Below are positions 1-47,454 of a stretch of 64,000 bases of DNA, piece after piece. Under the pieces are notes generated by a model, which saw only the letters and a list, made by a program, of their open reading frames with translations, was not told the DNA's origin and ran no database searches. The DNA lies in NCBI GenBank assembly GCA_964020155.1, contig OZ026570.1:2727779-2791778 (forward strand), in the 5' to 3' direction. The stretch is from Chondrilla cf. caribensis (Eukaryota; Porifera; Demospongiae; Chondrillida; Chondrillidae). The translations under genes and the position numbers were made by a program. How positions within the stretch are numbered: the stretch's first letter is position 1; every line of letters begins with the position of its first letter.

Positions 1-150
1 GAAATTATGTATGTGTGAAAGTGTGTGTATACATTCCATGTACATATGTATGTGTATGTACACATCCATACACATGCTTATGTGTGCATATTATACATGT
101 ATGTCCATGTAATACATGTATGCTTCCAATCTCACTATTTTGTTGTTTAG

Positions 151-707
151 ATTCTCATCCTGCCTCTCTTTTACCTGGTGATCATGAAGACAGTGAAACA
201 AGGAGCACAGACCACCATCTACTTAGCAGTGGCTGAAGAGGTGGAGGGTGTGTCAGGTATGTAGGAAGGGCGTGTCAGGTGTGTGCATGGGTGTGGCTGA
301 TATGTCTTTGAGAGTGTGTCAAGTATATAGGGAGGTGTGTCATGTACCTGTGTGTGTGTCAGGTAAGTAGGAAGGACATGTCAGGTGTGTATTTGAGACT
401 GTCGGATATCTATGAGGGTGTGTCAAGTATGTAGGGAGGTGTTTCAGGTAAGTAGGGAGGGTGTGTCAAGTACTTAGGTACAAGTGTATCAGATAAGTAA
501 GAGGGTGTGTTTTGTATGTGTAGAGTGTGTGTCAGTAATATAATAAGGAAGGAAGGAAGGTCTGTGGAGGTTAATTGTTTGTAATTTCCACTTGCAGGGA
601 AATATTTTGGAGACTGCTACGAACAAACCCCACTTCCTAAAGCAGTTGACAAGGAGGTAGCAGAGAAGCTGTGGACACTGAGTGTTGATATGACTGCACG
701 GGCTTGA
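151..707 (+). CDS. Retinol-dehydrogenase-like short-chain dehydrogenase, last two exons (5' part outside window)
   Basis: Two exons join in frame: 151-256 (acceptor TTTAG, donor CAG|GTATGT) and 598-707 (acceptor CTTGCAG, stop TGA 705-707). The first ends in phase 1 and the second supplies the other two bases of a Gly codon. The peptide contains VKQGAQTTIYLAVAEEVEGV, then SGKYFGDC and a Lys/Trp-rich end (VAEKLWTLS). This is the C-terminal signature of NADP(H)-dependent retinol dehydrogenases of the RDH11-14 type, which act on retinoids or other lipid aldehydes at membranes. The Rossmann fold and the YxxxK catalytic site would lie upstream of the window. The gene is convergent with the leishmanolysin-like pseudogene that starts about 260 bp beyond its stop. 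Family assignment is fairly secure; the substrate is not. Confidence 0.8.
257..545 (+). repeat. Degenerate tandem repeat in the dehydrogenase intron, built from the exon/donor junction
   Basis: About ten degenerate units of roughly 20-24 bp carry the core GTGTCAGGTATGTAGG or variants (TGTCAAGTATATAG, TTTCAGGTAAGTAGG). The first unit overlaps the real exon end at 251-262, so the array seems to have grown out of the splice junction. Two units (360-368 and 445-453) read CAGGTAAGT. Confidence 0.7.
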
Positions 708-969
708 AAGTTAGATTTTTAGTAGAGTTGGAGTCCAGCATGATAGTAGCAAGTACATACACATGGATGGATGTGTACGTATATTAGTAATAATAGTTTC
801 TGGACATAATAGATTGATGTTTATTTTTTGGACTATTATGTATGCCACTTGTAGGCACTTGCCGGCAAACCTTGCCAATAAGTACAGACAGTACCAATAA
901 TTATAATACACAAGTACTGATCTTATATAACAACCAATCTAATGTAATAGAACAACCACACTTGATAAT
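708..969. other. Short intergenic stretch between convergent dehydrogenase and pseudogene
   Basis: No coding similarity was seen. On the - strand there is an AATAAA at 820-825. It could be a leftover polyadenylation signal downstream of the broken leishmanolysin-like copy, or chance in AT-rich DNA. Confidence 0.4.
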
Positions 970-2938
970 CTCCTGTTCCATCTTGCCCAATTGTTTCACA
1001 GTTTGTCCCATCATCATCACAAACTCTACAAGCCTGTGTGTGTGGAGATGTTGTAGTTACTGTACATGTGATGGTTAATAATTCAGACAATAATCACAAT
1101 GTCATAGACTAAGGGCTTACAGCAAGATGATCTTCAGGAAAGTTTGTAAGTCCCGCACATTTTGAGCTGTTGGTACATCCTTCAGATCGAGGACAGAATC
1201 CATTTGGATTGAGAAAAGGAGTCGAATTTCCATTACAATCCCTATAATATATTAAGAAGAAAATCACGAACATTGTTCACGATAAATACTGTTTTATCAT
1301 CATGTAATAAAACCCCTTAACTATAAAGGTACATCCCATAACATATTATTGAACAGTAAATACATGATCATGAACCTTAACTGTAACCATGACACTAAGC
1401 AACCTACCCAAATATGACGAATTGAGTCAACATACTCTTTTCTACCAACCTTTGGAAGAGAATCTTGCCTTGAAGTGGTCTGACAGTAATAGCCCGTTTA
1501 AAGAAGTCAATTACATACTGGACGGCATCATTCTACAGCCATGAGAAAAAAGGATGAAATGAGCATGAATTGTGATTAATGTCTTCTTTCATATAGAATG
1601 AATAACATTATCATTCCTTACGAGCATTTCAATCTGCATGATTTATTGGCAATTGCAAGTTAAACTTTATTGACATTGTTTACAGCAAACATTACAGTGA
1701 CTGTAAAATTCCAAGTACCAACCTTCACGAGCATTTGCTGATCTTGAGACAACCTTTAAAATAAAATGATAAATTATTAGAAGTGCACAAATTTTCAAAT
1801 GTCCTAGCTACAAGATTAATCATAACATATCATTCTTAATCACTCCTGGCTGGTTATAATTATCATGGACTATTCTGAATCACTAATGTAATAGAACCAA
1901 CCCATATAGTAGATCATTTTGTAACTCAAAACTATCCAGTTCATACTTGCAGAGTTGAGTGTGTCTTATCAAGAAATAAGCACAGTTTTAACTCCAGGAC
2001 CTATATACTGTATATATTATTAGGATTATAGTACTTCCACTTCCACAGTATTGTCGTAGAAAGGTACAATCCTGATTGGTCTAAACTCTGATCCAGTTTG
2101 TCTCTTTCCACGATGAGGTCCACTAACAGTATTGGCCACTGCTGCATACCTCAACTGCATACATATTATAGTGAATGGGGAAGCATTTGAAGGAAGTGGC
2201 ATAGGCAAATTCAACAGAACAAGTACAGTCATATTTTATTAACACAAAATCATTTAGCGCAAAATATCCCTCATTACAAAACTTTTGTCAAGTTCCTACT
2301 GTAGCACCAAATTCGAACTACATTATACATGTTACCACTGATAAAATTCTGAAGTTGTCCATAGCTTCGCGTTAAAGAGGTTCGCGATCGAGTGTCTATG
2401 GTGACAGGCAATTCTCTGCCGCGAGACTGAGTTTCATAATGCACCCTAGATCATGCAGGATCAGATTCAATCCTCCTCGTTATTTTTTACTACGCGGGAT
2501 CAATATCCATGCAGTCCTGCACGCTTGAGTGTCCTATAAGAGTGCTACTATCCGACGACATTAGTTTTCTACCAGCTGGCGAGTAGGAAAATATTTTGAA
2601 ATAGAATGCCGCAACGATTGCATGAAAACGCTTCGATGGGGCTTCCCGAAGAGAGGGTATAATAATTACTATTCAATTTCTACTGTACCACTAATGAAGG
2701 ACCTATTAATGTGTATCATGCTCAATTAATTACACTAACCCAAATTAACCGTCACGCGTACGATCACGACTCTTCCAACTAAACACACACCGTACGTCGA
2801 TGAAGACCTCTCCTGGTCTACAGGAGTAGGTTGGTGTTGGCATTGGTATGTTTCTGCTCTTTCGGCGAGTTCTGTGGCAATGATGACCAAGAGCAGCGTT
2901 CTAAGCAGTATTCGAACTCCGATCTTTAAGGAGAACAT
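970..2938 (-). pseudogene. Truncated leishmanolysin-like pseudogene (exons 1-6 only)
   Basis: Exons homologous to gene A: E1 2938-2813 (start ATG 2938, signal peptide MFSLKIGVRILLRTLLLVII, then a YQCQHQ pro-segment), E2 2154-2039 (RGKR site), E3 1753-1723, E4 1532-1450, E5 1241-1121, and E6 from 1033 to about 970. Exon lengths match gene A exactly (126, 116, 31, 83, 121 bp). Two donors are destroyed: after E1 the expected GTAAGG reads GAGAGG, and after E2 the expected GTAAGT reads GGAAGT. Homology stops in mid-exon 6 after the residues ETIGQDGTG, the frame then closes, and exons 7-21, including the zinc site, are absent. Hence a dead or at best truncated copy. Reading frames within exons 1-5 are intact, which suggests recent loss. 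A TATAAAA at 3011-3017 (- strand) lies about 75 bp upstream of the ATG. Confidence 0.85.
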
Positions 2939-3010
2939 CTTCGAACTGGAACTGAGCGGATAACTCAGCTTCCTCTTATCAGATTCTATGCTCTTGTCAA
3001 TGTGGGTTAC

Positions 3011-3017
3011 TTTTATA
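3011..3017 (-). promoter_or_regulatory. TATA-box-like motif upstream of the truncated copy
   Basis: TATAAAA on the - strand, about 75 bp upstream of the pseudogene ATG at 2938. It is the right distance for a core promoter if the 5' UTR is about 45 nt. Position and sequence only. Confidence 0.35.
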
Positions 3018-3503
3018 GTAACGTTTGGTATGCATACTAACACTCAATTTGAATATGTGAACATACGGGCTGTCTCCCGTAATAATCCATAGTGCGACCA
3101 AAAGGTGATCACGTGTACATTCTCATCCACCAAATTATCACCCCTCTATAACAAGAGTTTTGTGCGCTGCGTTTTGTGCATGTGAATTGGAATAAGGGCA
3201 ACAGATCCTGAAGAAAAGAATAAACCATGAATTATTAATAGATTAATTAATAGTTGCAAATAAAACCTATCAATCGATAGAATTTACAACAATAAGTCAT
3301 GTAGACATGTATGTGCATGTTTAATTCAAAAGCATGTTGGTACATTATTGTAACAAAAGAGATTGCAATTAATATTCATAGCATTTGCATTATACTAGAA
3401 AAGGTTGAGGAACTAATTCAAAATCTCATTACTCTATCCATGAGGATCAATAGGTCATGACACATTGTGGAGGTCAGCATGTGGAGATCCACTGTCCTAT
3501 ATA

Positions 3504-3678
3504 CAGTGGAACCTCTCTATTATGGACACTTTGGGACCTTGATTTTTGTCCTTATTACAGAGGTGTCCTCAATTCAGAGGTCATTTAATACACTACAGTA
3601 CTACACTTGGACACAGAATGGTGTCCTCATTACAGAGGTTTCTGCTATTCAGAGGTTTGTAATAGAGAGGTTCCACTG
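3504..3678. mobile_element. Pogo/Tigger-like MITE
   Basis: 175 bp with perfect 19-bp terminal inverted repeats CAGTGGAACCTCTCTATTA, flanked by TA on both sides (3502-3503, 3679-3680). No transposase is encoded. TA target duplication and CAG termini fit the Tc1/mariner-pogo superfamily; the exact family name is inferred. Confidence 0.8.
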
Positions 3679-4491
3679 TAGTGGTTACTAATACTATATG
3701 ATTACTATGAGAACTTACCCTCTGTTATGCAGAGTGTAAGTTTTCATAATAATCACGCCAGCACTGCCTACATGTACAGGTATGTTACTGATAAGATGGA
3801 GAGACTTGACCTCAGTCTTATATAACAGGTAATTATAATGCAGTCTTACTTAGTCTAGTACTGTATGACTTACGGCTATATATGTGAGTCTTGCATATTC
3901 CCTATGAGAGCCCCTGTATACTAATGTACACAATGTCTCATTGTTCAACACTCGAAGTGTTTTACATGAGACTGAAAGCAGAGATTCATTTTAAAGGGAA
4001 CTGTTCTCTGCAATGAGCTAATGGAAGTGAACACTTGGGTTAACGACCTCTACAGTAGTGGTGACCTTAATTGGAATTGAAGACCATATTCTTTCGAGAA
4101 GTTCATAATTGGAACATTAATTCATGCAGTCCTAATGTCAATTAATTTACAGTTTATGCAGCTAAAAAGTACATCGCTATATAAACTTATATATGGCTAT
4201 TAATTGTAAATATAATTGACGTGTTATTACTTGTAGTGGTTACAGCACACTTACCAGTCACGTGTGTGCTAAAGTGATATAAAAAAATTGAGGGAGATAT
4301 GGTACATTAACAAAAGTGTATATAGTATGTATACCTGATGTGCACATGCTTGGCATCACCTGACTTACCGCAGATGTTATTACCAGGTGTACCCACAGAG
4401 GTCATGCAGCATATGTGCAGTGAACATGATGCTGTGCATGCGTGCATATGTGTATGCGTACACATGTGTGCACATGTATGTGTGTGCGCGC

Positions 4492-4493
<2 letters not shown>

Positions 4494-4539
<46 letters not shown>

Positions 4540-4558
4540 ATGTGTGTGTGTGCATGCA
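4494..4558. repeat. (GT)n microsatellite
   Basis: Nearly pure GT repeat with a CG-rich start, downstream of gene A. Confidence 0.95.
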
Positions 4559-4790
4559 CGTGTAATCAATTGCAAGTAATGTATATACACTACTGTTTAT
4601 TATATAACATGCATGCATCAATGTATATATATATATAACATAATTATATTTATACTGTCTTATTAACAATAACATGATGCATATCTAATGCCTTTATCAT
4701 ACATTAAACATGACACTGCTACGGGTGAGTACAAACTAAGTAAAATTAAGGTCACTTATATCCAAAATCAGAACTAAATTCAATACGTCA

Positions 4791-15816
<11,026 letters not shown>

Positions 15817-17918
15817 CTCCAGGTAAACCTCAGCAAATCCCCCGGTGTCTTTTTGTACCTAGCTATACAGGACTTATGCTTATAAGGGTTTAATAGACTC
15901 TCTATGCCGTAGCTACGATCGTGTGCACAGAAACGCGCCCACTTCCTGTTATCTGGGAATCATTGTTGGGTTAACGCAATACCGGTATTTATACAATGCC
16001 AACATAAGTGTTTCCCGCCATACATTTATGAAGGTCATCATGCGTGTGTGCATGTGTGTGTGTAAACTGCATGCTAATCTAATACGAATTTTATGGTGTT
16101 ATAGAACGTGTTTTTATGTAACTAAACAACCATTTCCCACCCCTTGTGCAAGACCACAATTAATTTTAATGAATTTCTTTGACTGGACCAATAATTATTA
16201 TTATTAGACATGAACACAAGAAACCAAGCCACATCACGCACTCATGCATAACACTGCATGACCATCATTGTCCATGATGGCAGACCATGAGGATGTTACA
16301 AATGACATTAATATCTATTAGGTAAATTATGTTCAACTTTTTAATACATACTTCAGTCATATAATTAATTGACCAGATTATACATTATATTAATTTGTAA
16401 AGTTATCTATTATACATGTATGATACTTGAACAACCACCAAAGTGATATTGTATTGTATCAATGATATCCATGTATAACATAATGTTGGTACGCTGCATG
16501 ATATTACAGTGAAACCTCTCTAATCCGACACTCAACGGGGAATGAAAATAACGTCGGATTAAGAGGTTGTCGGATTAGAGAGGTTTCATCGTCAAATAAA
16601 TGTAATACATGTACATTTTTTTCATATTTATTATACAGTATTTCACTGACAGTATCTTATATTGCATGTATAATTATGTACCTAGTCTTATTATTGTATC
16701 ACTATTAACAATGTATATATATATATATTATATATATATATATAATAAAAATGAAAAAATGTACATGGATAAACATTACTTGGTGTTATTTTTAAAAAAG
16801 GATGTTAAACTGCTTTGCTTTAAGCAATTGACCTTTTTTCAACAACTTGTGTCATTTTGTCCACAAGTGTGAGGCACTCTTGGTCATTATGCTGGAAATA
16901 CAATGCCAATTGTGATAAATAGGCCAGAGCCTCTGTTGTTGTGGGTGGGGATGGATCCACTAGCATCAAAGTGTCATCGTCATTGTCGTCATCATCATCA
17001 TCATCATCATATAGATAAGTTTCCGCGCGTGACCCGTTACACCAGGGTCCGATTATTGCGTCATACGTTTGGGGATACCGTTCAGTTGTATTGCGTAATT
17101 ATAGAACATGGCGCCCGCAAGCTCGACGGTGGATGAATGCAGAAAAAATCGAACGAATTTACTCTGTATCTGTAAAATTGTCGGACTGTAGAGGTATTTT
17201 TTGTTCTGGGGACTTCAAAATCAATGTCGGTTTTCGGATTAGGCATTTGTCGGATTAGGCAGGTCATTTTGTATTGAAAAAGTGTCCGTGCTTGGAATTT
17301 GGTGTCGGTTTAAGCATTTGTCGGTTTAGAGAGGTGTCGGATTGGACAGGTTCTACTGTATTCTTCTGTAATATCTATAATGGCCAAAAGGTTGTCAATA
17401 ATCATTAATGCTCGATCCAATTAGCTAATATTATATGCCTGTCTGGAAGCATACTTGTAGTCATTGTTGGAACAGACTACTTGCTACTTAATTAATTAAA
17501 CACAAAATTTAATATTTGTGACATCGATATATCATTGATCGGTGTTAATATAACATTCCTTGCTGTGCATATAATAATATTATACTAAAATTAATGTAAA
17601 TTCACTACAGCTCAGAAATGATCATTACATCATTATGTTTAATTTGTTGCTGCTGCTCTTAAATGTGCACTAGTCTAAAGCAGATGAGTGTATAGATTAA
17701 TTTTATGTAATGCTATGAATTATTATGTAGACAGAATGTATATTATATTATTATACACAAAGCTTCAAAAACATCACTATTGTACAAAAATTAATATCAA
17801 TCATCTCAGACTTTTTTATAAAAGAACACACACACTTACAATAATCTAAAGGTCATGTTTAAGCTACGCTATCCCTAGCTCTTTGGTGACATAACTTCGT
17901 ATTTACTTGAGACCTTCA
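15817..17918. other. Intergenic region between genes A and B
   Basis: Upstream of gene A a TATAAG (15880-15889 region, - strand) sits about 70 bp from the ATG. The rest is AT-rich and dominated by one long MITE (16507-17358). No supported exon. Confidence 0.55.
16507..17358. mobile_element. Long pogo/Tigger-like non-autonomous element
   Basis: 852 bp, TA-flanked. It begins CAGTGAAACCTCTCTAATCC and ends with the inverted counterpart ...GGACAGGTTCTACTG. Subterminal GTCGGATTAGAG and GTCGGTTTAG motifs recur. An internal ATGGCGCC-type motif sits near 17108. It has the same architecture as the elements at 24337-24923 and 54540-55438. Confidence 0.7.
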
Positions 17919-26562
<8,644 letters not shown>

Positions 26563-26784
26563 CTTCCTCTTTCCAGAGCTGTGATAGGCTATGGTAACTT
26601 GTACACGATCTCTACGTGCAAGCCACACGCAATACTATCACTATACTAGCCTGCTCTCCCACGCCTCAGCTAGCAATACTAGAACATCTCAAAAATGTAC
26701 CCACCCCTACCAGCTTACACAGGTACATAAATGGCGGGCATGTGTGTAGAGTAGTCTCGCGAAGCAATACCTACTCACCTGCAT

Positions 26785-26915
26785 ACATGACTCTGAGGTC
26801 AACATGTGTGACATGTCGGTGGGGCGTGTCCACTGTTACCATGGCAATAGTACACCCATTTCCATGGTAACAAGGGATGAGCAAAAATTTTTAAGGGACA
26901 AAGGTCAGCATATAT
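26785..26915. repeat. Diverged partial copy of the X-box repeat
   Basis: Contains CTGAGGTCAACATGTGTG, GTTACCATGGCAATAG and TTCCATGGTAACAAGG in the same order as the copies at 13480 and 28946. Confidence 0.6.
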
Positions 26916-27045
26916 TATACACAAACACATGTACACAAGTTGTTGTGACTCGGATAGTTTACCCTTTGAGGTCAACGTGTGGCACCATAATATTATATAG
27001 GGAGGGCTGGTCTGCTGTTACCATTGCAACCGTATACGTACACTG

Positions 27046-27219
27046 GATCCGGAACCTCTCTATTGCAAACCTCTGAGGTGTGGAAGCCTCCATAATAAAG
27101 ACACCATTCTGTCTCCCAGACTAGTACTGTAGTGTATCAAATGGCCTCTAAATTGAGGAAACCTCTGTAATATACGTATAAGGACTACCCAAAGTGTCCC
27201 TTATAGAAAGATTCCACTG
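27046..27219. mobile_element. Degenerate pogo-like MITE
   Basis: GGAACCTCTCTATTGC at the left, AGATTCCACTG at the right, then TA. Internal phrases are similar to 3504-3678. Confidence 0.5.
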
Positions 27220-27723
27220 TACATATACATCAACAATGTCTTCTTAGAAGGTAACACTCCAGACATTTTGCTTATGGGTTTTACCACTAGTGTGGGACTA
27301 GCAGAAGTTAGTTCCGTGCAATTTAAGCATATATATATATATATCCATGTAAGTACAGTACGTATGATAAATAATATAGTTATACAAGCTTATATATATG
27401 TTGTGGTAGTATACCACTGCATTATATATACTCCATGATTTACAAAATTGATTTTTTTTGCATATTATAAAACAATGAACTCGTTAATTGATGTACACAT
27501 CAAAAATGTAGCTATAATCATAGTTGCATTCTATTATAATAATAATGTTATAAATTAAAAGCACTGCAATTGCAAACTGTACAATCCTCACTAAAAATAA
27601 TAATTATAATAAGTCACAATAAAATTCCTCATTATACCATTCTGTACTTTCATTCTACAGAGAACTACAGGAGTAAAATGCTACACAAATACAATAGCTC
27701 AAGAACCTCAGAATGGGCCGGTT

Positions 27724-43453
<15,730 letters not shown>

Positions 43454-43829
43454 CTTTCTTTAGAGCCTTTACTTCAATAAGAAAGAATGCTGGCCAGTTT
43501 CGATATCGATGCGCACACCCACAAGTTGCACATGATACGACATGTGTACCATTGGAGTACGGAGTTTTGTTTAGTATACGGAAATATACCACGCTATACT
43601 ATATCGCCCTAATGTTCAGACCTTGCAATTGCATAAATTAAAACAAGTGAATTCTTTAAAAGTTAAACTTAATATATAGTACTTCATAGATACACCAACC
43701 ATTGCCATGAAAAACTTCCAAAATATTCGAAAATACCAGAATTACACTACAGAAACTCATAAACTACAAAAAGTCACTACCCATGAATTTCCTTGAAAAA
43801 TAAACATTTATAATACTAGAATGAACATA
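43454..43829. other. Intergenic gap between fucosyltransferase and gene C
   Basis: 376 bp. It must hold both the fucosyltransferase 3' end and the gene C promoter. No TATA box or AATAAA was recognised. Confidence 0.5.
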
Positions 43830-44945
43830 CTAACAGGTAGGCGGGTCTAATCCTTCCTTTATTCTGGACAATTTCAGATTTTGAGCCTCTTGGCAAAGAT
43901 TACAAAATGGTGATCGATGCTTGCAATACCTATCCACCATTTTACGAGTCCTTTCAAAGTCGAAATGCGTTGTGTGATATCTGAACAGACTGTCATCTTC
44001 ATCAACACGTTTGAGATATTCTGCTAATTCCTTAGCTCCAGCAAAGTTTTGAGGATCAATGAAGGTGTGGTTACCTGGAACCCAGAGGTAGATTTCTGGC
44101 GGACCCCAATAGACTGGAATCACACCTGATTTATACGAGTGTACAATCTTCTCCGATATGTAATCCTTCTGCAGTGTGTTCTCAAAGGTCACCACCATTC
44201 TATACTTGGTGACCACAGACGAGTATGTTTTTGCCCAAAGTTTTGAGCTTGGGGGTATATCAACGTTATGGAAGCATCGGCCATACGAATCAATGTTAAC
44301 ATGCTTCATCAATTCCATGATGTAGCGATTTCTCCATGCTGATTTACAATTGCTCATGACCAACGCAATTCCTTTTTTCTCGAAAGGATCTGGGGTTTTG
44401 TACTGTTCCTCCTTCCAAGGTAAATCGCATGCCTCCGAAAAGACGACTTCAGAAGTTAGGTGATGAGTCATTCGGATGTTAGCCGCGTTCAGCATGGCTA
44501 GAGCAGTGGGTGAACACGATGCTTCGGCTTCCGAGTTCATAACTGCTAGAATCTGTCGCTGACAATAGCGCAACGGGTAGGAAAAAGTATGCAGGCGAGT
44601 GAACTTATATATAACGTCCGCTTTCGGGTTGTCTTTTTCAAAGTAGCACAAACCGTTTGGAATATTGCAGCGGTTGTGTCCTTCTGAAATTAATGAGGCA
44701 TAAGTTCCCAAGTGCGTTCCGATGTATGTGTGAACGAAGAAATTGTCCAGTCCGTCGGGATCCTCGATATAAATGGAAACACTAGTAGTGTTGAGACCGT
44801 GCTGTTCGTTGTAGGACTTCTGAGAGCTGTAATATTGGTAACTCATCCACCGTTTTAAGCCGTGGTACCCGCCGGTGACATAAAAGAGTAAGAGTGTTTC
44901 TACTACTACGGTTAGGACCAGTAGCCTCCTGAAACGCCTCCTCAT
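43830..44945 (-). CDS. GT10 family alpha-1,3-fucosyltransferase-like enzyme (371 aa, single exon)
   Basis: Uninterrupted frame from ATG 44945 to the stop at 43830. Type II Golgi topology: basic N-terminus RRRFRR, a membrane anchor at about residues 8-24, then a stem. The GT10 donor-binding core spans about 194-301: ALVMSNCKSAWRNRYIMEL, DSYGRCFHN, then VTFENTLQKDYISEK and SGVIPVYWGPPE, ending NHTFIDPQNF. These are the alpha-1,3-FucT motifs that bind GDP-fucose. The C-terminal Cys cluster (CKHRSPFCNLC) fits the family's disulfides. It should transfer fucose from GDP-Fuc to GlcNAc or a related acceptor; the exact linkage is not readable. The length is normal for the family. The lack of introns contrasts with its neighbours. 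Confidence 0.93.
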   Translation of the reverse strand: MRRRFRRLLVLTVVVETLLLFYVTGGYHGLKRWMSYQYYSSQKSYNEQHGLNTTSVSIYIEDPDGLDNFFVHTYIGTHLGTYASLISEGHNRCNIPNGLCYFEKDNPKADVIYKFTRLHTFSYPLRYCQRQILAVMNSEAEASCSPTALAMLNAANIRMTHHLTSEVVFSEACDLPWKEEQYKTPDPFEKKGIALVMSNCKSAWRNRYIMELMKHVNIDSYGRCFHNVDIPPSSKLWAKTYSSVVTKYRMVVTFENTLQKDYISEKIVHSYKSGVIPVYWGPPEIYLWVPGNHTFIDPQNFAGAKELAEYLKRVDEDDSLFRYHTTHFDFERTRKMVDRYCKHRSPFCNLCQEAQNLKLSRIKEGLDPPTC

Positions 44946-45455
44946 GGATCTCTTGAATTTGACTATAAATTTAACCGGAGCGCGATAAAAGAAGATTCTG
45001 GTTCAGAAGCAATAGTTGCAGCGATTACTCCAATTCTCTGAAAAGTTACCTGGATCCCGCCAGATCCATGCGTCCTCTAGTTAGATGACATCACCGTCGA
45101 AATCTACCAACGGGTCTTATGTATGGAGCGCGAAGGTCGATCGGGGTATGGTTGTTTACTGTCATGCAGCTCCAGAGCGGAATCCCGGAAGGGGGAGGAG
45201 TCAACAATAATAAAGAATATTTACCTTCGCACCGATGACAAAAGACAAGTGCATGTAATTATAACATATTATGACAGACTATCGTGATCATCATAATTCC
45301 CCTTAATAATGTATTAATTATTAGTACTTGGATGATTGATAAATCGATTAATCAATCAATTAAAATTCGATCATTATTAACGGCATAATAATTTCATACA
45401 AGCAAATAAACAAATTATGGAATGCAGGAAGTAAATTGATAAGCAATTGCATATA

Positions 45456-45632
45456 CAGTGAAAACTCTTTAATCTGCCACGATTCGTTTTTGAAGAATAT
45501 GGTGGATTAACGAGTTTGGTGGATTAACTGAATATTCATTGATATACTTGTACATCATATTGGTACTGCGGAAATTGTGGTGGATTAAAGGTTTGGTGGA
45601 TAAAGGAGTGTCGGATTAACAAGAATTCACCC
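45456..45632. mobile_element. MITE, GGTGGATTAA subfamily
   Basis: Left terminus CAGTGAAAACTCTTTAATCT, right terminus AACAAGAATTCACC. Internal repeats of GGTGGATTAA. Confidence 0.6.
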
Positions 45633-45769
45633 TACACTATGCCATGGACATGTATGTACACTGTACACATACTGTACCAAATCAGTCGATAGTAGGGATG
45701 AAGTACGTGCATGTGTATTATACCACCATACATAATCACATATGTATACATGTATGATCTATTATATTA

Positions 45770-45930
45770 CAGTCGTTGATCCACCACAATTCATTTTGAA
45801 GAATATGGTGGATTAACAAGTTTGGTGGATTAACCGGATATTCATTGGTGCTTGTACATTGGGAAATTATGACGGATTAAAAGATTTGGTATAGATAAAG
45901 CCATGATGGATTTATAACAAGAATTCACTG
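45770..45930. mobile_element. MITE, GGTGGATTAA subfamily, second copy
   Basis: Starts CAGTCGTTGATCCACCACAA, ends AACAAGAATTCACTG with TA next to both ends. Confidence 0.6.
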
Positions 45931-47454
45931 TATAAATACATGCCAGTTAGTGTTGTTTTAGTTAGCAAATTTAAACCTATTTTACAGTAGTAATAGTTAT
46001 ATTTAATCGACTGATTACAGAAAATAGAACTTTAGTTATAGTTATAGTAGTAGCCAACTCCTAGATTTTAGTTTTAGTTACATGCAGTTTTCACTTTAAA
46101 ATGCAAATATTCTAGTTATAGTTATTGCAGATAATATTGTATTAGCTACAGTAATGAGTGTTTTACATGTACACTCTACCGTCATGATATGCTCATGCCT
46201 ACACAGTTCCCAATGCCCCTAGTCTTCAATAATCCGTATATTAACACACCATTTCCATTTACTGTGAACAATTTTATAGTGCTAATATGGTCTCTTTTTA
46301 CTCTAACATAGTCTTGTACAGTAACTATAAAATTTGTGGTGGATAATTGATTATAGTTTCAATTAGGGACATTAATCATGTTTTAGTTACATTTACAGTT
46401 TTTTGAAGGTGACTCCTGTTATTTTAGTTAGTTACAGTTATATATGATTAACTGAAAGGCCCAGAGCATTACTAAAACATATTTTAGTTATAGTTATCAT
46501 AATGATTAATCAAAACACTAATACCAGTATATACTGTCATATTATAATACGTATTTTTGTTATAATTCTTACTATTATAATTATTATATATGCATTCAAA
46601 AAAGTGACAAGCAATATGCACTCATTCATATGTACAATTATCGTAATTACACTTCTTATGATATATAAAAATTACCTGCATGTAGCTATGTTCGCGTGAA
46701 ACATATGAGATATCTAATTCTGTAACATATATAGTCAATCAATAATTATTAGATGTTATGATCATGTAAGAATACAAAAATTCTATGTCGCCTATCCCAA
46801 TTCATTGCAATATCAAAGAGGCCAAACGGCATAAGGATATATCCTATGTATCCCTGAGATATCCAGATTTGACAATACTGTAATTGATTAATCAAAAGGT
46901 CAGTAAGTGGCTAATTACGATACATGTCATTTACTACATCACCTATAGGAAGTACACATAGGAAATAGATCATTCATAAAGGTGAATGTCAGGTATAACA
47001 TAGGCATTAGAACAGGGGTAGGGTGGGGGGCAGGGGGCAGTTGCTCCCCTAAGTTTGGGCAGCCCCTCCCGCTTTTTAAGGAGACATGTAATGAAATTTA
47101 AATGTAATTTTCATGAGCCTTGGTGCTATGAACATAAGCATAACATTTACTGAACACTGAAGTGAAGGAGTGGCTAGTATATGCTAATTTGGTGACTTAG
47201 TGTTCTGTACTGCACGTGCACTGGACCACCGCCCCCCAAGATTTTATGTTCCACCGTCACTGTATAATCACACTTCATAATCCATAATGCTCATCTGAGA
47301 TACCCAAAGAATACTTGGAAACTGAGCACACTGAAGCCTACTATACAGTGATCAGGTTGTCGATATGTTGATACATGGTAGTTAAAAGGGGTATCTCATA
47401 TAACATACGTAGTAAGCATAATATTGTTTTAATGTGAGATCACATGAGAGTGTG

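Larger units (their letters stand above)
2939..4790. other. Intergenic region between the truncated copy and gene A
   Basis: About 1.85 kb with no supported exon. It holds a complete TA-flanked MITE (3504-3678) and a GT microsatellite (4494-4558). Open frames crossing the GT tract are low-complexity artefacts. Confidence 0.6.
26563..27723. other. Intergenic region between genes B and C
   Basis: Contains a fragment of the X-box repeat (26785-26915), an isolated GTTACCATTGCAAC near 27017 and a degenerate MITE (27046-27219). No TATA box or exon was seen. Confidence 0.55.

Noticed and set aside
46502..46699. 65-codon hydrophobic frame (many Ile) in the AT-rich gap
   Set aside because: AT-biased composition alone produces it; no start context, splice or homology support.
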